Notes under the pieces: model-generated | Told to the model about the DNA's origin: nothing | What the model saw: only the letters and a program-made list of their open reading frames with translations | Database searches by the model: none | Part shown: one piece after another, positions 12,412 to 20,419 of the stretch | Position numbering within the stretch: the stretch's first letter is position 1 | Layout: every line of letters starts with the position of its first letter | Program-made: the position numbers and the translations under genes | Source: Oscillospiraceae bacterium | GTDB lineage: Bacteria; Bacillota; Clostridia; Oscillospirales; CAG-272 | NCBI GenBank assembly: GCA_015064585.1 | Contig: SVRY01000026.1 | Location: 1 to 33,960 of the forward strand | Reading direction: 5' to 3' | DNA: 33,960 bases

Positions 12412-14391
12412 ATGGCACGTACTCTGGAAGCACTGCAAAAGCAGTATAACAGCTCCGCCGCCGCTCCCGGCAGAGGCGGTCCCGGTCCCGGTCCCGGCCC
12501 CGGAGGTCCGGGCAGAGGTGGTCCCGGCAGAGGCATGGGAGGCGGTAAACCCAAAAACGCAGGCAAGACCATACGCCGCCTGCTGTCCTATGTGGCAAAA
12601 TACAAGCTGCGCCTTATCTTCGTCCTTCTCTGTATGCTCACAAGTACAGTCACCTCGCTCATCGGCGCCTATATGCTTGCCCCGGTCATCAACCATCTGA
12701 CCCTGGCAGTCAAGCCGGATGCCGAGATCAAAATGAGCATTCTGGAAAAATCGGCAGACAGCTTCATCGGCAAGATCGCAGATGCCATCGGCAATCATAC
12801 AAGCGGCTTGGGCGAAGTGATGCTGTATGTATTCACCGCGATCCTGCTGTTGCTGTGTGTGTACCTTGTGGGGATTCTCTGCACCTATCTGCAGGCAAGA
12901 CTGATGCTCACCGTAACGCAGGGAGCCATTGAAAACCTCCGCAACGACCTCTTTACCAAAATGCAAAAGCTTCCCATCCGCTATTTTGACTCCCACCCCA
13001 CAGGCGAGATTATGAGCCGCTATACAAACGATGTGGATAACGTGGAAGTGATGCTGTCAAACAGCCTGACCTCGCTGATCTCGGGAAGCATTTCCCTGCT
13101 GGGTACCTTTGTTTTCATGATCACCACCAGCTGGATCCTCACCCTGGTTACCGTGGTCTTTATCCCGATCTTTGCCATTGGCGGCGGTATGATCGCCAAG
13201 GCATCCGGAAAGTACTATAAGGGTCAGCAAAATGCACTGGGCGCGGTCAACGGTTATATCGAAGAATCGGTTTCGGGTCAGAAGGTCATCAAGGTCTTCA
13301 ACCATGAAGATACCTGCGTGGAGGAATTCAAGCTGCTCAACGCAGATCTAAGAGAAAAGCAAATGAAAGCCCAGTTCTACGGCGGCATCATGGGTCCCAT
13401 CATGCACAACACCAGCTTGATCTCCTACGCTGCAACGCTGGGTGTGGGCGGTGTCATGATGTGCACAGGCCATTTCTCCCCCGGAGGTCTGACCGTCTTT
13501 GCTAACTACTCCAAGCAGTTCAGTATGCCCATCAATATGCTCTCTCAGCAAATGACCAATGTATTCTCTGCCCTTGCAGGTGCGGAAAGAGTGTTTGCCG
13601 TCATGGACGAAGCCCCCGAAGAGTCGGATGCTGAAAACGCTTTGGATATGCCCGAAATGAAAGGGGATGTCAAGCTGGATAACGTCACCTTCGGCTATGT
13701 TCCCGGCAAGACCATTCTTAAAAATATCTCCCTCTATGCCCGTCCCGGTCAAAAGATCGCCTTTGTAGGCTCCACAGGCGCGGGTAAGACCACTGTTACC
13801 AACCTGCTCAACCGCTTCTACGACATTGAAGAAGGTAGCATCACCATTGACGGCGTGGATATCAAGAACATCAAGCGCGATGTACTGCGCAAGAATATCG
13901 CCATGGTTCTGCAGGATACCCACCTGTTTACAGGCACGGTCATGGAAAACATCCGCTACGGACGTCCCGACGCCACCGACGAAGAGGTCATTGCCGCCGC
14001 GAAGGTTGCTTCCGCCCACAGCTTTATTATGCGTCTGGAGGACGGTTATAACACCGTACTCACAGGCGACGGCGCCAACCTTTCCCAAGGACAAAGACAG
14101 CTTCTCAATATCGCCCGAGCCGCTATTTCCAAAGCCCCCATTTTGGTGCTGGACGAAGCAACCTCCTCGGTGGATACCCGTACCGAGCGCCATATTGAGC
14201 ACGGCATGGACCGCCTGATGAAAAACCGCACCACCTTCGTCATTGCCCACCGCCTCTCCACCGTTCGCAACTCCAACGCCATCATGGTGCTGGAGCAAGG
14301 CAATATCATCGAGCGCGGTACCCACGACGATCTGGTCGCCCTTGGCGGACGCTACTACGAGCTTTACACCGGCAAAAAGGAATTGGATTAA
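12412..14391 (+). CDS. ABC exporter subunit with canonical ATP site and Gly/Pro-rich N-tail
   Basis: 659 aa. An unusual N-terminal extension (about residues 18-52) is made of Gly, Pro and Arg (repeats such as GPGPGPGGPGRGG). Then come the six-helix membrane domain and an ATPase domain with Walker A GSTGAGKTT at 453, signature LSQGQ at 557, Walker B LVLDEATSS with catalytic Glu 582, and switch-loop His 613 in AHRLST. It therefore supplies the active residues that the partner at 10674 lacks. GAAGGAGG precedes the start and the gene begins one base after the partner's stop, so the two should be made in equal amounts. The tail may contact lipid or partner; its role is unknown. Confidence 0.94.
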   Translation: MARTLEALQKQYNSSAAAPGRGGPGPGPGPGGPGRGGPGRGMGGGKPKNAGKTIRRLLSYVAKYKLRLIFVLLCMLTSTVTSLIGAYMLAPVINHLTLAVKPDAEIKMSILEKSADSFIGKIADAIGNHTSGLGEVMLYVFTAILLLLCVYLVGILCTYLQARLMLTVTQGAIENLRNDLFTKMQKLPIRYFDSHPTGEIMSRYTNDVDNVEVMLSNSLTSLISGSISLLGTFVFMITTSWILTLVTVVFIPIFAIGGGMIAKASGKYYKGQQNALGAVNGYIEESVSGQKVIKVFNHEDTCVEEFKLLNADLREKQMKAQFYGGIMGPIMHNTSLISYAATLGVGGVMMCTGHFSPGGLTVFANYSKQFSMPINMLSQQMTNVFSALAGAERVFAVMDEAPEESDAENALDMPEMKGDVKLDNVTFGYVPGKTILKNISLYARPGQKIAFVGSTGAGKTTVTNLLNRFYDIEEGSITIDGVDIKNIKRDVLRKNIAMVLQDTHLFTGTVMENIRYGRPDATDEEVIAAAKVASAHSFIMRLEDGYNTVLTGDGANLSQGQRQLLNIARAAISKAPILVLDEATSSVDTRTERHIEHGMDRLMKNRTTFVIAHRLSTVRNSNAIMVLEQGNIIERGTHDDLVALGGRYYELYTGKKELD

Positions 14392-14411
14392 AACAGAATA
14401 GCAAAACTTTA

Positions 14412-14451
14412 GGGAACAAGTCCGATGTTTTTCGGACTTGTTCCCGTTTTT
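14412..14451 (+). terminator. Terminator of the marR-ABC operon
   Basis: 14-bp stem GGGAACAAGTCCGA/TCGGACTTGTTCCC then GTTTTT. It lies between convergent units and may also serve the lipoprotein gene at 14498. Confidence 0.92.
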
Positions 14452-14497
14452 GGCTTTTATGGTATCAATTCCATTTTGGATGCACTATGCTTTCTGA

Positions 14498-15397
14498 TTA
14501 TGGATTGCTTTGTGGCATCTGAACGATTTCAAAATTCACTTCGGTTTCAAAATCGATTTCCGAATACTTGGCAAGCGAGATAACCAGCGTGCCGCCGGCA
14601 TTTTCGGTAGCAGGCTGCTCAATGTCAAGCAAAGCGGTATAGACATAAAGTTCTTCTGCCTTCGTTTTGTAGTCAAAGCAAACATCGATTGCACCGATAT
14701 TGCTGATATCAATATCGGTCAAATCGATCAGCAATAACACATTTTTCTCAAAGAATCCTTCTTCGTTTGCCAACGCCAAGGCGTTTTGGGCGTTTTGGAT
14801 GTCCTCTGCTATTTCATTGACATCTAAATTTTGTATTGCTTCTTCATATTTTGCTCTGTAGGCATCCAGCGCCTCTTGGGTGCGTATAATTACGATGCCG
14901 TTCTCGGGATCGGTAATTCCGGGACGGACAAATCCGTGATCAAAAGGTACAGGGGAAGGGTGAGGTTTTAAATAGTTGTCACGCATTACAAACAATTCAA
15001 AAACACCCTCCTCTAAGGCTGCCTTTTTGAGCTGCTCTATGGAAAACGGCTCATCAAGCGATACACGCACATTCTCAAATGTATCTAAAAGTCCCCCTTC
15101 ACCGCATTTTTTCAAGAGAAGTTCTTCGCTGGCTTGGGCAGCGATCTCATTCCAAAGGGCGGACAGTTCTTCATCATCTTTCGCAGATCTTATATCACTT
15201 CCGGAAATCAAAAAAGTAATTTTGGAATAATCAAAGGGTTCCTCTTCGTTGACGGTGGGAGAAGGCTGTTTTTCGGGAGAAGCGGGATCTTCGACTGTCG
15301 GCGTTTGTGTATCGTTTTCGGGGGCAATTTCGCCGCCGCAGGCGCAAAGCAAGAGCATAATAAATGCCATTCCCATAGCGAATATCTTCTTTTTCAT
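14498..15397 (-). CDS. Lipoprotein paralogue A of the protease locus
   Basis: 299 aa. Signal MKKKIFAMGMAFIMLLLCAC with the lipidated Cys at residue 20, then an acidic Pro/Thr-rich linker (about 21-58) and a mature domain I do not recognise. It is nearly identical to paralogue B (15640) over residues 1-140 and again at the C-terminus (ATENAGGTLVISLAKYSEID), but differs in the middle, a mosaic pattern. Paralogue C (18889) shares only the first ~57 residues and a similar end. AAAGGAGG lies seven bases before the ATG. It has its own promoter with an operator-like palindrome. Probably surface-exposed; function unknown. Confidence 0.88.
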   Translation of the reverse strand: MKKKIFAMGMAFIMLLLCACGGEIAPENDTQTPTVEDPASPEKQPSPTVNEEEPFDYSKITFLISGSDIRSAKDDEELSALWNEIAAQASEELLLKKCGEGGLLDTFENVRVSLDEPFSIEQLKKAALEEGVFELFVMRDNYLKPHPSPVPFDHGFVRPGITDPENGIVIIRTQEALDAYRAKYEEAIQNLDVNEIAEDIQNAQNALALANEEGFFEKNVLLLIDLTDIDISNIGAIDVCFDYKTKAEELYVYTALLDIEQPATENAGGTLVISLAKYSEIDFETEVNFEIVQMPQSNP

Positions 15398-15513
15398 GTT
15401 TGTTCCTCCTTTTCCGTAATCATTGAAATAGATTTTTTATCTTTACAACTAAATTATATCATAGATTGATATATTTGTAAACACAAAAAAACAAATTAAC
15501 AATTTATTTACAT
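15221..15513 (-). repeat. Left arm of a ~293-bp inverted repeat
   Basis: Promoter, palindrome, leader, ribosome site, signal peptide and linker of paralogue A. Nearly identical, in opposite orientation, to 18774-19065 (paralogue C). Differences visible in the coding part are few (for example GATACA versus AATGCG). Confidence 0.85.
15453..15481 (-). promoter_or_regulatory. Promoter of lipoprotein A with operator-like inverted repeat
   Basis: TTTACA (15481-15476), 17 bases, TATAAT (15458-15453). The inverted repeat TATATCA-ATCTA-TGATATA (15473-15455) fills the spacer and overlaps the -10 box. The same promoter and palindrome precede paralogue C. Confidence 0.8.
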
Positions 15514-15528
15514 ATTTTCTTTCGCACC

Positions 15529-15563
15529 AAAAAAAACAAGGGGCTGAAATAACAGTCCCTTGT
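15529..15563 (-). terminator. Terminator of the S8 protease-lipoprotein B operon
   Basis: On the minus strand ACAAGGGACTG...CAGCCCCTTGT is followed by eight T. It sits between lipoprotein B and the promoter of lipoprotein A. Confidence 0.85.
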
Positions 15564-15589
15564 GTCTTTGGGCTTTTTATCAATTGTAT

Positions 15590-15612
15590 TTTAATCCAAT
15601 TCCTTTTTGCCG
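15590..15612 (-). repeat. 23-base duplicate of the 3' end of the ABC exporter gene
   Basis: On the minus strand GGCAAAAAGGAATTGGATTA plus three A matches exactly the last codons and stop of the ABC gene at 14372-14394. It lies in the 3' untranslated region of lipoprotein B. The 3' regions of A and C keep a related GGAATTGAT segment. Confidence 0.7.
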
Positions 15613-15639
15613 CGATTCGATGCGGAGTGGGTAAGCTGA

Positions 15640-16542
15640 TTATGAATTATTTTGCGGGAGCTGAACGATTTCAAAATTCACTTCGGTTTCAAAATCAATT
15701 TCCGAATACTTGGCAAGCGAGATAACCAGCGTGCCGCCGGCATTTTCGGTAGCAGGCTGCTCTTTATCATACAGTAAAGCATTGATATACAGTTTCGCTG
15801 TTGGATTCATGTTTTCGTCGAAAATAGCTTCGACATTGGCAATATTCTCAATATCTATACCGCTAAGATCGATCAGCATCAGTAATTTACGCTCAAAGAA
15901 ACCTTCTTCGTCTGCCATGGCAAAGGCACTTTGGGCATTTTTGATATCCTCATTTGAAACTTCCGAATTCGGATCTTGGATTGCCGTTTCATATTTTGCG
16001 CGGTAGGCATCAAAGGCATCTTTGCTGCGCAGCATGACAATGCCATCCTCTTTGGCGGTCAGTGCTGGACGGACAAAACCGTAATCGATATTTATATAGG
16101 TAATGGGAATGGAAAAATAGTTGTCACGCATTACCACAAGTTCAAAGACACCCTCCTCTAAGGCTGCCTTTTTGAGCTGCTCTATGGAAAACGACTCATC
16201 AAGCGGTACACACACATTCTCAAATGTATCTAAAAGCCCCCCTTCACCGCATTTTTTCAAGAGAAGTTCTTCGCTGGCTTGGGCAGCGATCTCATTCCAA
16301 AGGGCGGACAGTTCTTCATCATCTTTCGCAGATCTTATATCACTTCCGGAAATCAAAAAAGTAATTTTGGAATAATCAAAGGGTTCTTCATCGTTGACGG
16401 TGGGAGAAGGCTGTTTTTCGGGGGAAGCGGGATCTTCGACTGTCGGCGTTTGTGTATCGTTTTCGGGGGCAATTTCGCCGCCGCAGGCACAAAGCAAGAG
16501 CATAATAAATGCCATTCCCATAGCGAATATCTTCTTTTTCAT
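15640..16542 (-). CDS. Lipoprotein paralogue B of the protease locus
   Basis: 300 aa from the ATG at 16542, which follows AAAGGAGG; an in-frame ATG at 16575 would overlap the protease stop and lacks a site. Signal and lipobox are identical to paralogue A. Residues ~1-140 and the last ~40 match A almost exactly, while ~145-260 diverge (for example YINIDYGFVRPALTAKEDG). It starts 33 bases after the S8 protease gene and has no promoter of its own, so the two are probably co-transcribed. Co-expression suggests a link such as chaperoning, inhibiting or being processed by the protease, but nothing in the sequence shows which. Confidence 0.88.
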   Translation of the reverse strand: MKKKIFAMGMAFIMLLLCACGGEIAPENDTQTPTVEDPASPEKQPSPTVNDEEPFDYSKITFLISGSDIRSAKDDEELSALWNEIAAQASEELLLKKCGEGGLLDTFENVCVPLDESFSIEQLKKAALEEGVFELVVMRDNYFSIPITYINIDYGFVRPALTAKEDGIVMLRSKDAFDAYRAKYETAIQDPNSEVSNEDIKNAQSAFAMADEEGFFERKLLMLIDLSGIDIENIANVEAIFDENMNPTAKLYINALLYDKEQPATENAGGTLVISLAKYSEIDFETEVNFEIVQLPQNNS

Positions 16543-16575
16543 GTTTGTTCCTCCTTTGTTTCGATTGTAATTCAT

Positions 16576-18543
16576 TTATGATGTGGGTGATTTGATCGTA
16601 TAAGTCATCATCATGCGATCTCCTGTATTTCCCGCTGCCATGTCCGACCATTGACTAACAGTAAGCTTATACCAACCGGTTGTTGTGGCTGTATAGCGAA
16701 GCATTTCTACATTGCTTGCCGACAATTGAGAGGTAGCCACTGCCATGTTCATTCCACCCGGCGTATACGAAGGATCATACAAATACAGATTATAATCGGT
16801 GACATAAACAGCGTTTTGGACAGAACCGCCGGTAGTACTGTATGCCGTTACAAGCCATGCAACACCGATCTGTATTTCCTGCCCCGCCTCCAAATATATA
16901 TTTTCATCTATGTGAGTTGTATAGCGAGGAGAATTTGTAATGGTTTTTCGCTCATATCCCGCAATATTGTACATTCCTTCAAAATTTAAAATACCTGCAC
17001 CGACTTTCAAATCATTGTATCTGTTGGCACCAACAGATATAGAATAATCAGCCGTTTTCTGTGCTGTTGATGTGACCATGGAAAGCATATCTTCCGGGAA
17101 AATCATAGAATACGGATGGCTTTCCATAAATAGTGCAAGACATCCAGTTACAACCGGTGCTGAATAGCTGGCTCCACTACTCCAGTCATTGAATGCATCA
17201 ATATACACTGTGTATGGCACGGCTATATTGGGTTTCATGATATTTGTTGGAGAAACATACGAGGCTCTCGGATCATGAATCCATCCAGTTCCCTCATCAT
17301 ACTTTACGCCTCCTACGGTAATTGCATTATATGCATATCCCGGACAACCTATCTGATTATCGGGATTATATGCAGTAGTTACATTAGTTGAGCTTTGATT
17401 ACCAGAAGCTACCACTACTGTGATGTAACTAGTTTTAATTTGATAGTCGATTATTGCATCGTAAACACAATAACCAGGATTACCATTTGTATAAGTTCCG
17501 TCACCATTCGATGCACAGTTATAGTCTCCTACACTCATATTTACAATATCACATCCTTGATCAATAAACCATTCAACCCCCAATAGATCATATCCACTGT
17601 ATACATAATAACTAGCATCTTTTGCAATTTCTACGAGTATTGAAGTTACTTTTGTTGCATGTAAATCTACAGGGAATGTAGTACCATTTATGTGTGTGCC
17701 TACTGTTATATCAATATCCGCAAGATTGGATCGATTTACATCACATACACCGTCTGCTTCGTAAACTCCAATACGAATACCTTCTCCGGTTAAACCGTCG
17801 GCATTGATTCTGTCATAGGCATTTACTGCACGCAGATGATCTCCGGGTCCAACAGAACTTTGCGATCTGGATTCAACAGCATCTTGCGATTCAAATTCAG
17901 GTTCGTATGAAGCAGATTGATATGAAAGAGAAATCTCTAAAACATTTGTATTTTCCGCAACGCTTTTCAAAGATGATACATTTACATTGTCCACCGGCAT
18001 TGTCATCGTTACAAAGGGGGAATACGCAATTGGGCTTACTTTAGTATATGAAAATGCCGAGAGATCCTTGATATTTTCTTTTGCCATTTTTTCATGATAG
18101 CTTTTGGAAAATGCATTCAAACGGCTTCTGAACTCATGCACCTCATCTATACTGTCAAGATGGTTACGTTCCTCAGAAAATGCAAGAAACTCTTTTGTTT
18201 GCATATAATCACTGGCAAATTCTACCGTAACACAAATTTCATTTGTGAAAGATTCTTCTGAAACATTGCCTGATCTGCTCATAGCAGCGGCAGTTTCATT
18301 TACTTTTTTGGCAGTGTTGTTAACTGCTTTTGTTAATTCATCAAAGGTATCAATTGTTTGGTAGGCATCTTCACCAAAATAGAAGTGTATTTTATTATAA
18401 ATATTATCATTCGCTTCTGTCTGAATAGGCTCCAATATCACTTCCTCTGAATCTATTTCGTTGAATGCCAAAGCAGACAGACCATTAGCTGAAAGTATGA
18501 TCATACAAATCATTAATAATACTGATATTGTTCTTTTTTTCAT
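16576..18543 (-). CDS. Secreted subtilisin-like serine protease (peptidase S8)
   Basis: 655 aa. Sec signal peptide (about 1-27, ending LSALA), an N-terminal propeptide-like region (about 50-230), then the S8 domain. The triad is visible: Asp264 in GVYEADGV, His295 in DLHATKVTSI, Ser459 in SSGASYSAP, with the oxyanion Asn382 in VVVASGNQ. The His motif is HATK instead of the common HGTH, and the Ser motif GASYSAP instead of GTSMAAP. About 130 C-terminal residues after ~525 form a beta-rich, PPC-like domain. No cell-wall anchor is seen, so it is probably released. The gene is more AT-rich than dxs or pheT, which could mean transfer. It is preceded by a promoter and a 16-codon ORF. Confidence 0.92.
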   Translation of the reverse strand: MKKRTISVLLMICMIILSANGLSALAFNEIDSEEVILEPIQTEANDNIYNKIHFYFGEDAYQTIDTFDELTKAVNNTAKKVNETAAAMSRSGNVSEESFTNEICVTVEFASDYMQTKEFLAFSEERNHLDSIDEVHEFRSRLNAFSKSYHEKMAKENIKDLSAFSYTKVSPIAYSPFVTMTMPVDNVNVSSLKSVAENTNVLEISLSYQSASYEPEFESQDAVESRSQSSVGPGDHLRAVNAYDRINADGLTGEGIRIGVYEADGVCDVNRSNLADIDITVGTHINGTTFPVDLHATKVTSILVEIAKDASYYVYSGYDLLGVEWFIDQGCDIVNMSVGDYNCASNGDGTYTNGNPGYCVYDAIIDYQIKTSYITVVVASGNQSSTNVTTAYNPDNQIGCPGYAYNAITVGGVKYDEGTGWIHDPRASYVSPTNIMKPNIAVPYTVYIDAFNDWSSGASYSAPVVTGCLALFMESHPYSMIFPEDMLSMVTSTAQKTADYSISVGANRYNDLKVGAGILNFEGMYNIAGYERKTITNSPRYTTHIDENIYLEAGQEIQIGVAWLVTAYSTTGGSVQNAVYVTDYNLYLYDPSYTPGGMNMAVATSQLSASNVEMLRYTATTTGWYKLTVSQWSDMAAGNTGDRMMMTYTIKSPTS

Positions 18544-18563
18544 AAAACATTATCCCTTTCTAT

Positions 18564-18614
18564 TTACTTTGTACCTATTGTGTTTTTATTTTTCAATTGA
18601 GTTAATAAGTACAT
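18564..18614 (-). CDS. Candidate 16-codon leader ORF before the S8 protease
   Basis: AAAGAGGTGATAGAA precedes an ATG encoding MYLLTQLKNKNTIGTK; the stop is 20 bases before the protease ATG, which has its own AAAGGG site. It lies about 35 bases after the promoter, so it is the first thing translated. No similarity recognised. Confidence 0.45.
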   Translation of the reverse strand: MYLLTQLKNKNTIGTK

Positions 18615-18646
18615 TTCTATCACCTCTTTCCATATCTTTCATTTAT

Positions 18647-18675
18647 ATTATACCAAAGATCGTTGAATTTGTAAA
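18647..18675 (-). promoter_or_regulatory. S8 protease operon promoter
   Basis: TTTACA (18675-18670), 17 bases, TATAAT (18652-18647). It is divergent from the lipoprotein C promoter about 130 bases away; the stretch between shows no gene. Confidence 0.8.
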
Positions 18676-18773
18676 TACTTTGGATGCAAAAATTAAAAAT
18701 GTTAAAAATTATAAAGGTTGATCAAATCCGGTTTTAAGATAAAAATGAACACCCCCTCTCTAAAAAAGAATTA

Positions 18774-19065
18774 ATGTAAACAATTTGTTAATTTGTTTTT
18801 TGTATTTACAAATATATCAATCTATGATATAATTTAGATGTAAAGATAAGAAATCATTTCAATGAATACGGATAAAGGAGGAACAAACATGAAAAAGAAG
18901 ATATTCGCTATGGGAATGGCATTTATTATGCTCTTGCTTTGCGCCTGCGGCGGCGAAATTGCCCCCGAAAACAATGCGCAAACGCCGACAGTCGAAGATC
19001 CCGCTTCCCCCGAAAAACAGCCTTCTCCCACCGTCAACGAAGAGGAACCCTTTGATTATTCCAAA
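18774..19065 (+). repeat. Right arm of the ~293-bp inverted repeat
   Basis: Inverted copy of 15221-15513: promoter, palindrome, ribosome site and the first ~57 codons of lipoprotein C. The two arms enclose the S8 protease-lipoprotein B operon (about 3.3 kb). Confidence 0.85.
18805..18833 (+). promoter_or_regulatory. Promoter of lipoprotein C with operator-like inverted repeat
   Basis: TTTACA (18805-18810), 17 bases, TATAAT (18828-18833); the inverted repeat TATATCA-ATCTA-TGATATA at 18813-18831 lies between and over the boxes, as for lipoprotein A. Confidence 0.8.
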
Positions 19066-19803
19066 GTGGTCTTTCAAATAAAAGAACTGGATGTTCGCCG
19101 CCCAAATAACGGGGAAGATTTTGCGTCAGCCTTCACTGCTTTAACAGACAATACCCGGGAGATCCTTTTGCATAAGTACAAGGAAGGTGAAACCGAGCCA
19201 TACGAAACCCTGCACCTAGACATCAAAGAGGAAAACACTTCCTTTAAAATCGAGGATCTCATGGAAATTGCCCGCGAGAAGGATGTGGCTTCGCTGATCG
19301 CAGAGCGTATTCCTCTGTTCACAAACTATGAACCAACATACTTTGAATACGTCTTTATCCGCCCCGCGGTGACCGAAAAAGACGAAGGGCATGTGGTGGT
19401 GGAAGACCTGCAAACCTTGAACACCTACCGTACCAAATACGAAAATGCCCTGCAAAACTCCACCGTTTCGCCGCAGAATATTGCCGATGCCGGGGAGCTC
19501 TTCGATTTGGCACAGCAAGAGGGCTTCTTTGATGAAAATGCACTGGTTTTGATCGACCTTACCGGAATAGATATAGAAAATATCGCGGCTGTAGATACGC
19601 TGATCGACGATAACAAAACGCCAACTGACGTACTGCACATCATAGCGGGACTGCATGACTACGAGCTTTCTCCCACCGAAAATGCCGGGGGTACTCTGAT
19701 CATTATCGCCATGGATCAAGCATCCATGACCGACGGTTATGGAATCGATCTGAAAACCGAAGTGCTTTTTGAAACCGTTCAGATGCCGCAAAGCAATGCG
19801 TAA
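18889..19803 (+). CDS. Lipoprotein paralogue C of the protease locus
   Basis: 304 aa, start at 18889 after AAAGGAGG. The first ~57 residues (signal peptide, lipobox LLLCAC, acidic linker) are almost identical to paralogues A and B. The body is different (VVFQIKELDVRRPNNGED onward), yet the same landmarks recur in order: FVRPAVT/FIRPAVT, a YRTKYENA/YRAKYE segment, LVLIDLTGIDIENIAAVD, and ENAGGTLIII near the end. It is therefore a diverged homologue carrying a recently shared 5' end, consistent with gene conversion. Function unknown. Confidence 0.88.
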   Translation: MKKKIFAMGMAFIMLLLCACGGEIAPENNAQTPTVEDPASPEKQPSPTVNEEEPFDYSKVVFQIKELDVRRPNNGEDFASAFTALTDNTREILLHKYKEGETEPYETLHLDIKEENTSFKIEDLMEIAREKDVASLIAERIPLFTNYEPTYFEYVFIRPAVTEKDEGHVVVEDLQTLNTYRTKYENALQNSTVSPQNIADAGELFDLAQQEGFFDENALVLIDLTGIDIENIAAVDTLIDDNKTPTDVLHIIAGLHDYELSPTENAGGTLIIIAMDQASMTDGYGIDLKTEVLFETVQMPQSNA

Positions 19804-19853
19804 TCAGGAAGCGCTAATGCATCCAAAAAGGAATTGATCTCATGTAAAAATAT

Positions 19854-19897
19854 ACCCGCAAAGAGATTTGGAGGAAGGAATCTCTTTGCGGGTTTTT
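19854..19897. terminator. Bidirectional terminator between lipoprotein C and the 19898 gene
   Basis: ACCCGCAAAGAGATT pairs with AATCTCTTTGCGGGT (15 bp), with a T run on the plus side and T-rich sequence on the minus side. It serves convergent units. Confidence 0.88.
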
Positions 19898-20398
19898 CTA
19901 TCTGTCTTTGGAAATATCGGATTGTAAACGGGCAATGGCATCATTGACCTGCCCTGCCCATGCCTTTGGCTTTGCCACCGTAAATTCCACATTGGCACCG
20001 TAGCAAATAAAAACCACCATATGATTGCTTTTTACAATGGCACCGCGGATATCGGTAAGCGCCAAGGTGTACTCGCTGCGGTTCAAATTAAAGGAATGGG
20101 GGTAAAATTCCAGCCCCGCTGCCGTCAAAAACAGCCAACCGCCGTTCCCGTTGTGGGTCGCCTCGCCGTCGCAAAAGACCGCTCTTTCCGCTTGGATCGC
20201 GGCGCGCTTTTTGGCATACTTTCTGCCCGTAAACAAAGAAACCGCAAACATACAAAGGGGAAACAGGATCGCAAAGAGTATACCCATCAAAATGCCTTCG
20301 ATCAGGCTTTGATTGAACAGCCCCATTAAAATGCCGTAGACCATGCCGCTAACGACACCCATCAATGCATATCGCGAAAATCCGCTTCTGTATACCAT
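19898..20398 (-). CDS. Small membrane protein with PH-like cytosolic domain, function unknown
   Basis: 166 aa. Two membrane helices lie at about 10-60 (YALMGVVSGMVYGILMGLF and ILFAILFPLCMFAVSLF). A soluble domain of ~95 residues follows, with the strand pattern of GRAM/PH-like folds (GGWLFLTAAGLEFYPHSFN ... MVVFICYGANVEFTV). AAAGGAGG precedes the start closely. It starts 21 bases after the surface-protein gene at 20420 and is probably co-transcribed with it. I do not recognise the family with certainty. Confidence 0.75.
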   Translation of the reverse strand: MVYRSGFSRYALMGVVSGMVYGILMGLFNQSLIEGILMGILFAILFPLCMFAVSLFTGRKYAKKRAAIQAERAVFCDGEATHNGNGGWLFLTAAGLEFYPHSFNLNRSEYTLALTDIRGAIVKSNHMVVFICYGANVEFTVAKPKAWAGQVNDAIARLQSDISKDR

Positions 20399-20419
20399 AT
20401 TGCCTCCTTTTGATGTTAA

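Noticed and set aside
13348-14325. Minus-strand open frame of 325 codons
   Set aside because: Antisense to the second ABC exporter gene; the sense strand has all ABC motifs.
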